Of a stretch of 64,000 nucleotides of DNA, positions 24,242 to 35,175 are shown one piece after another. How positions within the stretch are numbered: position 1 is the stretch's first letter; each line of letters begins with the position of its first letter. The notes under the pieces were generated by a model. It was not told the DNA's origin, ran no database searches, and saw only the letters and a program-made list of their open reading frames with translations. A program made the translations under genes and the position numbers. This DNA comes from Pyrrhosoma nymphula (taxonomy: Eukaryota; Arthropoda; Insecta; Odonata; Coenagrionidae). The stretch lies in assembly GCA_963573305.1 (NCBI GenBank), contig OY754332.1, forward strand, positions 144,701,977-144,765,976. The letters are read 5' to 3'.

Positions 24242-27200
24242 TCTCGAATAGTGGCTTCCTTCGGGACGGGTCGGGGTTTTGAATCACAGCAGAGGCGAGG
24301 TTGTTCAGAGGAATCCCAATCCCTGCCTGTGTGACACATGGAGGACACTTCAGGAATGTCCCGTTTGACTGTGGACCCCTTTGCGCCTTCCGTCAAGAGT
24401 ATGCTACTGTCGACGCCAGGTTTCTCTTCTCTCTTCCTCCATTCTCTGGATTCCCTTCCCGACCAACCCACTTTCCTTTATGGCCCAAATGACCTCAGTG
24501 GTCTTTCGCCTTCCCCAAATAACCAACCAACTCACCTTGACATTGGTTCACAGATTAAAAGTGGTTTAGAGAGCGAAAATAGTGGATGTATGGGTAAATG
24601 AAGTAAAGTAGCGTTTGAGATTGAGTAGTTCAGAAAAAATAGGAAGTTTTTCATTTTCATGGAATCACTATGGATTTATTACATACATATTGTTTTGACA
24701 ATTTCCTTTCGATTGTTTCTTCAACTTACAGTCACAAAAAGTATTGTAATAGAACATGATTATTGCATAGCGAATGAATTAATATGCTAAGCACGGGCAG
24801 AAAGTCAGCAACACTGTTGCCAAGCGTTGTTTTTTTTTATTTGGACAGATGCAACCGAATGTCATATACTCCGCGACGATAGTAGCATTCTAAGTTAGCA
24901 GCACCTAATGGCTTACTAAAAAGGATTACCTTTTTAGCATACGACTAAGCGCGCTTAGTGGCCAACTAATTTATAGCCCTTATTAGCGCGTTTTAATGGA
25001 AACCTATGCATACGGGCGTTTGTGTTTTCACATGTACACAAAGGACGAAGGTGTATTTTCCTCCAAGTGCTCCTGGCTAAATGTGGTAGAGGACATCAAG
25101 GACGAAATAAGCCATCGGAAGGAATATCACGGCGTTATCTTTAGTGTTAATTATGATAGAGCGTTAATGGTGGGCCACCAAGCTCTTAACTAAAAAAATG
25201 GTCTAAGTCCTTGAGCCAGTGAAGGAGGAAAGGATGGAAGTTAGCTAGTTGCAGCCAATATGAAACGCTGTTACACTACTCCAGCTTCGGCATTTCATCA
25301 TGCCTTCGGGGATTAGAAACAAAATAATTTTCCAACTTTTACAGGTGGAGGACAGAGGATTAACAGTGCGAAGCTAGCTTCTGTTTTTTTGTTTCGTCCT
25401 CCTCTATGACTAGAAGCATAGGTGTGAAGTAGTAATTGTTCTGCATATTTGTGATTAATTAATTTCAAAATAAGCGTAGTAACGATGCCGTGTGTTGCGA
25501 ATGGCAAGAGTTCAGGATGACCCCCGAAAAGTAGCAATCCGCCCTCCCCCAAATACAATAACCTTAATCTTCCCCTCCATGCGTATCATACTTCTACGCA
25601 TTGCTTACTGTTTTATGCGCGTCTAGCTTCTTACAGGATATAAAGCTTTACGGTCTATCTATTGAAATCTGCTTAAATATTACGGCTTGTGTGTTAAACC
25701 ATTGAATCTTCAACCCAACTTCTTTACACGCATCTGATTACAGCCATTTAATAGCCCCTCTCGTGTACTCATAAGAGAATGAGGCTTCAAGGACTCGTTT
25801 CAATCATCAATCCGTTGCAGCTTTATGGGCCATAGGTTAACTCCTTTTCCTTTTGTTGAAGTAATATAGGACATATCAATGCGCGAGTGACGAATGCTAG
25901 TAAAACATGTCAATATATTCAAATGTACACCGGAAGGTTCTTCCACTATCCTTAACTGAATGTCAATGTTTCATTGTGCGAAGAAGTTGGCCATTCGATA
26001 GTTTCCACCGTTTAATCTCATCATCTTAAACTCCCGAGGAGCAGCACCGAGCCTTCCCTTCTCAATGCGCTCCTCGAGCCAAGGTTTAACGGCCGTCGTC
26101 TGACTCGTTATCGCCAGCAACAATAAAAGTGAACGGCTTGACTATAGAGCAGGCCGCCCTCCCAACCTGTTGCTCTCGAGTGCCACTGTGCCCTCTAATA
26201 ATAATCGTGCGGGACACTGAAAATCGTGCTCTCTCACGCGGTTTCTCTCTCCGGCTTGAATCCACGCCGCCCACGTCCAAGACTCGAGACTATCGTTGGT
26301 GCGTAGCAGGGGGGGGAGGTCAAACTATGAATCTTAAAAGTCCAGAAGAAATGCTAGGCGAGGTTGAGGCACTTAATGATTTAGGGCACTGCCTATATCA
26401 ATAAAATTGAAGGAATTTTGTTTGCGAAATCAGTATAATATACCTATCTAGGGAACCAACAAATCAAAAGTTATCTTTCAAAATCCGCTTCGTTGAATGA
26501 AAACGTCAGATACACATTTTTTATAGATTTAGCTTTGTAGCATCATATTTCATTCACGTTTATCTATGGCTGCAAGGAAACATGGTTTTTATTTATTTCA
26601 AATTTAATTATGTTATCATATAATTCTAGCTCAGTTTCATCCTGAGTAAGACAGAAACAAAAAAATAAATTTCTATGAGTTGCAATTTCTTATCCTTTTA
26701 TTGGTAATGCCAGTCGTAAAATACGATTTCTTCTTGTGTGACTTGGGTATTATCTCTTTCGCATTGCAGTTTATATCAGCCTGTTAAACATTAATCTCCT
26801 AATTTACTAATTGACCTTAATTAGTAAATCCTGGTGGAAGCCGTGACATATTAACCAATTCGGTGTGGAAATAATCAATATTCAAATAGGAAATTCGGTT
26901 TTATAAAGGATTTCTCCCTAGCGAGACGGGATGTTGAAAAGATATTCCGCTCATGGATGAGAGTCTTCAGACCATCATATTTTTTCAACTGCTTTCATGC
27001 TTCCTGGTGATAAAGTTCTTTGCACAGTTGGTTATACCATGTAAAGGTAAATGTGGCAAAAGGAGCAGTTCAATGAGTGTTGTAAGGATTTGATAAATGT
27101 TACTACCATTCGATCAACAAACAGGGAATCCCTCAGCTGTATGATTCTGAATTTCTGGCCTGTGATTTAGGCGCAAGCTAGATTTCGTCGCACCCGTGTG

Positions 27201-27840
27201 GTAACCATTGATATCTTGAAAAGTAATTCACGAATCGAATTCACTCAATCTTAAAAAAAACCTACTTCTCCTGCTCTTTTTATTTGCTTACAAAAACTGT
27301 AGTTATTAGCACCATACAAGTGTGCCTGGTGGGTATTGATTGAAGATAGTTTCACTGTCTGAGTAAAATTGTCACTCATATTGTACTCATAGTATTCATT
27401 AATTCTTCTACCAACTAAATTCACCTTGAAGAATTGATAGAATGAGCAAGTTTTCCCTAATAGAAATTCAGTTTTTTAATGCAATTTTGAAGGATAAATG
27501 AGCATAATATGTATTCGTTTTCTACGCTTTCAGAAAATTAGATTGTACCCTTTTGAGGTGTAGATACTGCTTTAAGTGGCTCAGAATACGAATAAATAAT
27601 CGGTAGTTGGAGCATTTTCTTTCACAACAGAACTATTTGACTTGATTCTTGAGATATGCTCGATATTACTTTTCTTGCTGATGGCCGGCGACCGGTATTT
27701 TAGATAATTTTATGAGCTGGATAAAATAATACCAGTGGCTAATTGCCGATTTCCCTTAGGTTTTATTTGCCATAACGTAACAGACAATCTTGTGCCAGAA
27801 AAAGTCACATTAATATTCAAAACAACACTGAGTTAGAAAG
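24242..27840. other. Stretch without recognised genes
   Basis: 24300-24560 is C/T-rich with several overlapping open frames in all three plus frames, which suggests composition and not coding. It may be a SINE body or other repeat. The rest is AT-rich. A GC-richer patch lies at 26040-26320, and a short AATTAGTAAAT hairpin near 26805-26830. No protein family recognised. Confidence 0.35.
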
Positions 27841-27844
27841 AAGA

Positions 27845-28100
27845 GTTCTCACTTCAAAGGTCGCGCTCAGCTCAACTCAAAGGTCATGAGCTCGAGTCTC
27901 ACTTCGGGCGTGCGTATTGTCTACATTTACTGCATGTAAGAGATTGTGAATCATTTCCCCTTCCAATTCCTTTCCCTGATTTCCTCCTTTATGGCTGGTT
28001 TACCAACAATCCCTGCCACACACCCTTACGGAGGCTCAAAGTGCAGTATGTGGACCTGGATTTTACCATCTTCGGTAGTTCAGTTTCAGAACAGCCTGAT
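27845..28100 (+). repeat. tRNA-derived SINE-like element (degenerate)
   Basis: A tRNA-like head occurs at about 27845-27905: GGTCGCGCTCAGCTCAACTCAAAGG, then a B-box-like ATGAGCTCGAGTCTCAC. A non-tRNA body follows with C/T-rich sequence (CCCCTTCCAATTCCTTTCCC) to about 28100. The head resembles the SINE-like head at 5.1 kb in its AAAGGTC..GAGT..GTCTCAC arrangement. The 3' limit is uncertain because another dispersed repeat begins near 28110. Confidence 0.4.
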
Positions 28101-28107
28101 CCAAATT

Positions 28108-28195
28108 TACATCTACATATACATACTACCCCGCAAGCCGCCTCAATAGGCGTGTGGCGGGGTGTGTTAGGACACCAGCCGTTTAAATATAAAAA
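28108..28195 (+). repeat. Dispersed repeat fragment (GGCGGGGTGTGTTAGGAC family)
   Basis: ACATCTACATATACATACTA is followed by CCCCGCAAGCCGCC, GGCGTGTGGCGGGGTGTG and TTAGGACACCAGCC. The GCGGGGTGTG..AGG..CCAGCC order recurs at 38.03-38.06 kb and, more diverged, at 3.8 kb. Internal CCCCGC/GCGGGG complementarity suggests a small stem. Non-coding, class unknown. Confidence 0.55.
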
Positions 28196-28490
28196 GGAAA
28201 CGCTCTAATGAAATTACCCCTAGCACTCATTAAAGTCCTTTATTGTTCGGGGGAAAAGCGAATTCCCATACCTATCCGTTCGGCAAAATTTCTCTCTTAA
28301 TTTATCGTTTCTGTCGGACCTGGAAATATAGTGTGGTTTAAAATTTAGAGAGGGCTATCCAGATTCCAGTGGCATAAGAATATGAAGAAATATCCTGAAG
28401 GAGAAATTAAAAACTGTAGGAAAATTAGTAAATAATCTTTGAGTATCAATACGGTCAAACAACATGGTCACCTGATTATGTACCTGGGTT
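28196..28490. other. Spacer before the piggyBac element
   Basis: AT-rich DNA with no feature seen. It ends at the TTAA that forms the piggyBac target site. Confidence 0.4.
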
Positions 28491-29175
28491 TTAACACTAG
28501 AACGGCAGGCTTAGCCATTTTGGCTAAATACGTTTATTGATTGAATGCCATTTGAAAATCAGTGACCGCAGAACATTTTAATTCGGTGGCTTTTCATAAT
28601 TTTATATGGTGTTTCAGATGGCGTAACAAAAACTTTTATGAATTGAATAAATCTCCTTGATTTTAAAATTTTACCTAGAACGGCCAACTTAGCCATTTTG
28701 GCTAATTGTCAGTTTTCACTCATTTACTGACATAATAAAACTGTGCTCAAGCTTCTGGTGTACTAATATGCATATGGGGTCAATATAGCATCAATCGCCC
28801 ATCCCTCTGCCCTCCCTCCCTCCCTATTCTTCCCTTCCCCTCCTCAACCCTCCCTCCCCTCCTCACACCACTCCACCGCTCTCCTAGCATTCACATTATT
28901 TTCGAATTAATTTATCTTTTCTGTAGTGTTGCCTGAAATATGTTCTCTGCGATTCCCTGCTTTCCTCGGATCATGGTTACAAAGTGACTACACAGGGAGT
29001 GACAACAGCGAGGAGGTGCAGACAGTACGGCGCTCACCTCGGCCGCCAATACCGCCTGCGCGGTGGGTCAAGCGTCGACTAGTCAATGTGAGATGTTTTC
29101 GGGATTCCCACCAGGTCAGGTGTTTGGCTTCTGCCAATGTTTGATCGAGATGACACTTCCATCGTCTGTCGAGCG

Positions 29176-29735
29176 TTAAGGAGGTTCCGCCGCGACTGTG
29201 TGAGACAAAACAAATACTACATTCCACATTTTTGATATTTTGTCCAAAAAAATCCTGCTTTCACTTATGAAATCCGTTACTACAGAAACCAAAAGTAAAG
29301 TAGAAAAAATGCAGATTATTCCACGAATGTAGTTGAAATTAGCACTTTTTACAGCCATAGGCGCCGACTGCAGCGCCATTTCCTACGAATTACCGCATTT
29401 TGACTTCAATTACGGCATTAATTCTTCAATAACTAAAAAAATAAGGTGGTAAGATGCCTATATTTTATTTTTATTAAATTTTCTGGATTATTTCCTTCTT
29501 ATAAATAGTTTTTTGCAAAAATGGCATTTATATTTTATGGAAAAATAGTATTTTTCCCCGTGTTTATCTCATTCCCCCATTGAACACAATGTAATTTCAA
29601 GTTCAATTATAGAATAAATTAGCGTGGAAAGGTATTATTTTGTTGTTCATATCAGATAGAGGAGAAGGTTCTTTACAAGTAGACATAATATGAATAAAAT
29701 GACATTTAAGTCATTTTACGGTGGAACCACCTTAA
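29176..29735. mobile_element. TTAA-flanked MITE, copy 1 (nested in piggyBac)
   Basis: It begins TTAAGGAGGTTCCGCCG and ends with the inverse of TTAAGGTGGTTCCACCG, giving imperfect terminal repeats of about 17 bases with TTAA at both borders. Length is 560 bp and there is no coding capacity. A second copy at 34615-35175 matches along its whole length. TTAA insertion and the element's size suggest a non-autonomous piggyBac-type MITE mobilised by some other piggyBac, because its ends differ from those of the host element. Its insertion post-dates the piggyBac copy that contains it. Confidence 0.88.
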
Positions 29736-30000
29736 TTCCACGGCCTCTTCTGTCCTCGCGTACATGCCCGTGTCCGCGGGTCAAGTCAGCTAGCTGTGAT
29801 TGGATGTTGTCATTCCTTCTTCTCACAATTATTTTCGGAGTGCGGGTTTCCACGTTTGGCTTGGCACGTACCTGGAGTCAGTATTGAAGGCGTTCTTTAT
29901 TAGCCGGATTAATATGATATTCCATATTTTCCAATACCCAGAGACCAATGCCCTACAAATAACTCGGATTCGGAGCAAAAAATAAAAAGCAAAAGTCGTT

Positions 30001-31262
30001 TCTGGTAATTATTGTGAAGAGGAAGATAATGTTGATGATCCTGAAGCTGCAGAAGATGATTCTACTTGTAACGCTGATTCTCTTCCACGTAACTGGTTGC
30101 TCCTGATGGGAAAAAGTGGATTTTGCAAGATTTTGGTTCCGAACAGCTTCGGCGTTGAGCCTATCGGAACGTGCTCCGGGAAACACCTAGTGTTACTGCG
30201 TACAAAAAGGGAGAAGTTGATGACACTGCCCTAAGAACCTTAATCCTCTTTATTGACGCGCACCTTACCGATCCACATCAAGAAGTACACATAAACTGAG
30301 GCGTGCGTAAAATAAAAAAAAACGATAATTGGAGTTTAAATAAGAAAGAGCTAAAGAGAAAAGTAGTTAACGCAATTCTGTATGCTCGAGTTGTGTTTGG
30401 TGTTAGAACGTCCCGATGGAAAAGCAATGGTCTGAGACGTGAGGCCTCAAATTCTTTTCGAATGCGATTATCGGGGAACCGTTTCAGGGAAATAAAGCGG
30501 TACTTGAGATTTGATATGAAGTCAATTTGATCACAGAACCTGAAGAGTGACCGGCCTGTTTTATTTTCATTTTTATGGAATAGATTTATTGGCAACTATC
30601 ATTCCTGTCTACTGTCCTGATCCTAACATTGCAGTGGACGAGGAACCGCATCTATCTTAAGCACGTGATCCTTTTTTCACAATATCTAGCAAACAAGCCC
30701 GATAAGTGCGGACAGATATATTGGCTGACTGTAGATGTTGATTCTGAGACTTGGGCGAAGCGTTTCCATATTTTGTAAAATACATGTATCAGCCATCCCG
30801 CAACTGAGCTTGTCTCCGACTTTGAAGTTCTAAAGATAATGGGCCTGTTATGCGGAAAGGATGGAATATCACCACCGATAATTAATTTTCTTAAGGCTAG
30901 CTAAGGAATTTAAAAAAAAGGAACAGGCCTAACAGATAATATCAATAGAGCAAGGAAATAAATTCCACAGCCCCTGATAAATATAAAGGAAACCTTGCAC
31001 ACTTCTAAGGTTTACAAGTCTGATGATATGACACTGCGTATCAAATCAAAACCAACAGCCATGTAATTCTGCTAAGGTCTACGCATTCTTCCATCCAAAT
31101 CAAAGATAATGAGAAAAAAATCAGGGAAAGTTGAGTGTTATAATGAAAAGAAGTGTGACGTTCATGTAATTGAGCAAATTGCTCGGCAATCAGTACTAAA
31201 GCTGTATCTAGGAGGTGGCCAGTGCAGTGGAGAAACGATGTGACGCCAGCGCATGTATATAT
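30001..31262 (+). pseudogene. piggyBac-type transposase (DDE_Tnp_1_7), broken
   Basis: Plus-strand pieces in successive frames read as piggyBac transposase: an acidic N-terminal stretch (EEEDNVDDPEAAEDDS), VDDTALRTLILFIDAHL, SGNRFREIKRYLRFD, PDPNIAVDEEPH (where family members have a VDE carrying a catalytic Asp), a SSKQAR segment, and near 31156 a DVHVIEQIARQ stretch corresponding to the usual VDxxDQM region, where Glu replaces Asp. NAHVYI-like sequence follows near 31242. The family is a DDD-type cut-and-paste transposase. At least six stops or frameshifts intervene, so this is a dead copy. The original start lay upstream of, or was disrupted by, the nested MITE. Confidence 0.82.
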
Positions 31263-31455
31263 TTAATATAATATTTATTTATCCATTGAATTAACATAAC
31301 AAGAAAACATTTAGAGGTTAATATCTCATATTTATTCAGTGGCAAACCCGTAATGGCGAAGAAATAACATTATTTTATGACGAAATATGAATTTTGCCAA
31401 AATGGCTAAGTTGGCCTTTCTAGGGGGTAAAATATTTCGACCGTTCTAGTGTGAA

Positions 31456-32010
31456 AAGGACCAATTGTCTGCACTACCTATTTAAAGAGTAGACCGTCAA
31501 ATCTTGAGTTAAGATCCGAATTCAGGCCCGATTGAAGTATTCAGATTTATTTCGAGCCTCTTAACTTCTTTAGCAAAGGAAAGTAAAGAACGGACCTGTG
31601 GGGAATATGATTTGAGATAGATATTGGAACAGCCATACTAACACCGGGAATCTATTTCTTAAATCGTCTCTCATATCAAGTTATTCAAATTAAGTGAATG
31701 GTAATCTCGTTCAAAATCCTTTAGCGGCTGTTACCATCGTGAAAGAGTATGAGCCTGTTGTATTGCGCCTGTAATCTTTCATTTACCGTGCAAACTCTCG
31801 TGACGAACATTCTCTATCGGGCTCACTGATTATTTAATTTATCTATTAAAATACAGTGAAATCAATTAAATTACTTCATTGTGCACGCTAATGCGTCCTC
31901 GATAAATTAAATTTAAAGATTGAGATAATGATTAAGATCTTAAACACATTCACACTGCTACCGTATATTTAAAACGTGGTTCATTTTCATTCATTTCATC
32001 GTGGTTCGTG
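31456..32010. other. Stretch without recognised features
   Basis: AT-rich DNA between the piggyBac element and the SINE. No open frame or repeat of note. Confidence 0.4.
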
Positions 32011-32220
32011 GTGGTGCCCGGCCTCGGTGGCGGCGGGTTAACGTCCTTGCCTGCTAACCCAAAGGTCGTGGGTTCGAATCCCGCCTGGGGAGGATTTCTC
32101 ACTTCCCAGGGCATGGTTGTGTGTGCTCGTCCATTGTTAATATTGTTAATACCCCAATGTAAAGGCCAATGAGTGCTGCATTCGGTGGTTATTGTAAACA
32201 AATAAAAATAAATAAATAAA
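32011..32220 (+). repeat. tRNA-derived SINE (well preserved)
   Basis: A tRNA-like head starts at GCCCGGCCTCGGTGGC (32016), with an A-box-like GTGGCGGCGGGTTAACG, a CTGCTAA segment resembling a Ser(GCT) anticodon loop, and a near-perfect B box GGTTCGAATCC at 32071-32081. A non-tRNA body follows, and the element ends in an A-rich tail AAATAAAAATAAATAAATAA. Pol III internal promoter plus simple A-rich tail defines a SINE. The acceptor stem does not pair properly, so it is not a tRNA gene. No clear target duplication was found. A minus-strand frame across it is incidental. Confidence 0.82.
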
Positions 32221-32640
32221 TTTCTAGCCCTGTGTTGGCGGGAAGGAAATCTGTAACCATCGCTCTTATTTTGGCGACGGACGTCATTTATCCGACAAAG
32301 AAATTTAAGGCATTGGCTAGCCACGGTTGTTACTCATTTTTTCTCAATCACAGAATTGCGGAAGATTTCTCGTCGAATCAAGTAGGCAGAAAAAAATGAA
32401 GTGAGATGTACAGGCTTAGAAATTGAATCCTCCTTCGATAAATTCTCTTAGAATATCACGAATCAAGTGTACGAAATCCTGAATCCTCTTTTTCATGGTA
32501 ATATTTTTCGAGTTACAGGGATTTATATCGTTAGATTCGTGCTAATCCTTACCAATTTACGTCACTGCAAAATAAAGCTTCACTGGAGAATAGAAATCGA
32601 TAAATAAAATGAGTTCATCATTAACTTTATGGAATTCCAT
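32221..32640. other. Stretch without recognised features
   Basis: Mixed composition DNA without coding signal or repeats between the SINE and the inverted repeat at 32.64 kb. Confidence 0.35.
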
Positions 32641-32643
32641 TCT

Positions 32644-32790
32644 GTAAATCGATTAATTTAAGAACTTTTACAAACCACAGAAAAAAATACACCTGATGAT
32701 GGTTCTCAGCGTCGAAACCCGGGTTTGGTGTGTGTGTGAGTGAGTGTATTTTTTCTGTGGTTTGTATAAGTTCTTAAATAAATCGATTTA
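32644..32790 (+). repeat. Long hairpin enclosing a hammerhead-like motif
   Basis: The left arm (32649-32692, ending ACAGAAAAAAATACAC) and right arm (32744-32786, starting GTGTATTTTTTCTGTGG) pair over about 43 bases. The loop begins directly with CTGATGA (32693-32699), continues to GTC-GAAA (32711-32717) and the self-complementary CCCGGG, then a GTGTGTGTGTGAG repeat. Helix I flanking CTGANGA and GAAA, with a tiny palindromic helix III, is the layout of type I hammerhead motifs found in Penelope-like retroelements. Helix II is weak here, and an extra 18 bases interrupt the 3' side of helix I, so this is likely a decayed copy. Confidence 0.6.
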
Positions 32791-33453
32791 ATAGAAATCG
32801 ATTCTAATGAGCTCGGGCGTAGAGCAGGAATTCTTCTATTTTTCCCCAATTCCCTCCGCGGAGCATCGCCTGGTTTTGTCTTGCACTCGAAAAATCGTAA
32901 GCCTTGAGAAGAAGCCGTGATATTACCAAAATCAAAATTCTATATAAATATAATTTTCATTTCTTGTTTCTCACTGTTTTTATCATCAACTTTCCCGACA
33001 ATCTATGCAAGGACTCGCGGATAATTATGACGTAGGGATTATTTTCTTATTTCCATAGTGTAATGACAGCTACTGTTTGCTCGTTAATTTATAAATTGTA
33101 CATATCAAGTGTAAATACTTGTAACATAAGAATGGAAATAAAGTGGCTAAGTACAATGACACTTAACGGAGAACAATTGGTAATATATACTTTTTAGTGA
33201 ATTAAAACGAATTCGCGTCTTTCAGCTGATTGTATTTTGATAGTGCTTTATTCAGCTGCGCTATATTTTATAGGTAATTTTGCAAATCAAACTCTAGAAG
33301 TTTAAATCATGTTTGGTACTCTACAGAGATTGTGTCTTACGTATATGTAAACTAAGATTCCTTGGAAATGGTAAGCTGGATATGCAGTGTTATTCTTTAC
33401 CCAGTCTGAGAGAAATAGTAGCTGGGAAGAATATTGCTTTCTCGGGTTTCTAA
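32791..33453. other. AT-rich stretch, nothing recognised
   Basis: No coding or repeat signal seen. Confidence 0.35.
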
Positions 33454-34444
33454 CCGGGTGATGTGTTGGTGAGTGGAACAGTCGTAGCGAAGGCGTGTTC
33501 TGCCATCGTCCTCACGCCTTCAAAACGTTGGTGCCACTCACCAACAGCAGCCCTGTAACTCGAGAAGTATGAGGACGATGGAAGTCTGCGCCTTCCAAAC
33601 GTCGCACAGTGGTCCGAAATCGGAAAAAGCCGGACAAAAGTCCAAAATGGCTTTTTTGAGATAGAGACTTGAAACTTAGCGTAAATACTCATAAATAATT
33701 ACCGATTATAGATTTGTATGACATTTTACATCAATACGACCCGTTATTGAGATACAGTAGCCCAAACATGACCAACTTTTCAAAAACACGCGCGATCTCG
33801 TTTTTCTTCGAAAATCTTTGAATTTAAGCAGGTGGTGTTGCGTTGGTATGATTTTTATGGAATAAAAAACGCAATATTCCTTTGACCTGGTGCTTTGTCT
33901 ATATTTCCATGACTTTTGAAGATTTTGGCTTTCATCTGTCTGGTTTTGCAACGCAAAATGGCGTACCCGTTTTTCACGTGAAAGTTGACATAAAGTAGAC
34001 ATTATCTTTCGTTTACGAAATATGTAACTCGGGAAATTTACATCATAGTGTAAAGTAGAGATTTCTTAAGAATACTAAGAAGAAATCTTGGAAAAACGTT
34101 TGCGACCAAGGAAATGAGAGCGATTTTTCGATCGCGCGTCAAGGCTGAGCGACACGACGTAGGACCCTGAGGCTCGGTAACTGCAGTCGATTTTTCAAGT
34201 TTCTTGAAACTTTATTCTTGAAAATCGTCATTAAAAGCATGACACGTAGTCAGTATTGACCTAAAACACTATACTAAAGGATATTACCAGGATTATAGAT
34301 CGATCGACTAACCATTTAACGCATTACTCTAGTGAAGATGCTAGAGATTGGATATTTGTCGGAGCCATCCCACGTATAAGAAATATCCTTCGGGTATGAA
34401 GTAGGGTTAAGACGCGTCGGTGCCACTCACCAACACATCACCCG
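33454..34444. repeat. Inverted-repeat element split by a Transib-type insertion
   Basis: CCGGGTGATGTGTTGGTGAG at 33454 is matched in reverse by CACCAACACATCACCCG ending at 34444. A related GTTGGTGCCACTCACCAAC lies at 33524-33542. If the segment 33605-34414 is taken out at its two CGTCG copies, the left part joins to the right part as CCTTCCAAACGTCGGTGCC, closely parallel to CCTTCAAAACGTTGGTGCC at 33519. This supports a roughly 180-bp original palindromic element. Its GACGATGGAAG..CCTTC..AAACGTC segment resembles the hammerhead-like motif of the other palindromes in the window. Confidence 0.6.
33600..34419. mobile_element. Probable Transib-type non-autonomous insertion, one end clear
   Basis: The left end CACAGTGGTCCGAAATCGG (33605) follows CGTCG and resembles the left end of the Transib element at 21381 (CACAGTGGGGCCAAATCCCG, then GAAAA..CCGG/TGGCC). 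A second CGTCG occurs at 34415-34419, and the host palindrome resumes exactly after it. This gives a plausible 5-bp CG-rich target duplication around about 810 bp. The right terminal repeat is not visible, because the sequence before 34415 lacks a CACTGTG end. The right end may be mutated or deleted, or the second CGTCG may be coincidental. No transposase is present. Confidence 0.5.
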
Positions 34445-34614
34445 ATTGGACACCCGTGAGTTCTACATTCCAAGCATTCGCCGGGAAAACCTTGAATCTA
34501 ACAGTCACTGGGTAGGTGGTGTGTAAAGGAGAAAAAGTTTATTTCAAAGTTAATCTAAAATCCATCGATTTATATGAGTTTTGAGAATATGAACGAAATA
34601 ACTTAATCTTACAT

Positions 34615-35175
34615 TTAAGGAGGTTCCGCCGCGACTGTGTGAGTCATAACTAATACTAAATTTCACATTTTTTATATTTTGTCCAAAAAATCCTACTTTC
34701 ACTGATGAAATGCGTTACCTATAGAAACCCAAAAGTAAGGAACAAAATTTGCAGATTATTCCACGAATGCATTTAAATCAGCACTTTTTTCCAGCCATAG
34801 GAGCCGACTGCAACGCCATTTCCTACGAATTACCGCATTTTGACTTCAATTACGGCAGTAATTCCCTAATAACTAAAACAATAAGGTGGTAAGATGCCTA
34901 TATTACACCTTTATCAAATTTCTCTGGATTATTTCCTTCTTATAAATAGTTTTCCGCAAAAATGGCATTTCTATTTTATGGAAAAATACTATTTTCCCCG
35001 TGTTTCTCTCATACTCCCATTGAACACCATGTAATTTCAAGTTCAACTAGAGAATAATATAGCGTGGAAAGGTATTATTTTATTGTTTATATCAGATAGA
35101 GGACAACTTTTTCTACTAGTAGACAGAATATTAATAAAATGACATTTAAGTCATTTTACGGTGGAACCACCTTAA
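34615..35175. mobile_element. TTAA-flanked MITE, copy 2
   Basis: Same 560-bp element as at 29176-29735, in the same orientation and aligned from TTAAGGAGGTTCCGCCGCG to the end GGTGGAACCACCTTAA. TTAA borders both sides. Differences are scattered substitutions and small indels. It inserted into unrelated DNA, so both copies can be used to define the exact element ends. Non-coding. Confidence 0.88.

Larger units (their letters stand above)
28491..31455 (+). mobile_element. piggyBac-family transposon, degenerate, with nested MITE
   Basis: The left end is TTAA followed by CACTAGAACGG (28491-28505). The right end is CCGTTCTAGTG (31441-31451) followed by TGAA, a one-base-changed TTAA. A second, subterminal pair matches inside the ends: CTAGAACGGCCAACTTAGCC near 28675 and its inverse near 31395-31422. 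piggyBac elements are known for TTAA target duplications and for terminal plus internal inverted repeats, so the architecture fits well. The span is 2.96 kb including a 560-bp TTAA-flanked MITE inserted at 29176. The transposase is riddled with stops and frameshifts; the element cannot move on its own. Confidence 0.87.

Noticed and set aside
32016..32090. Possible functional tRNA gene
   Set aside because: A and B boxes are good, but the acceptor stem does not pair, and a body with an A-rich tail follows, as in a SINE.
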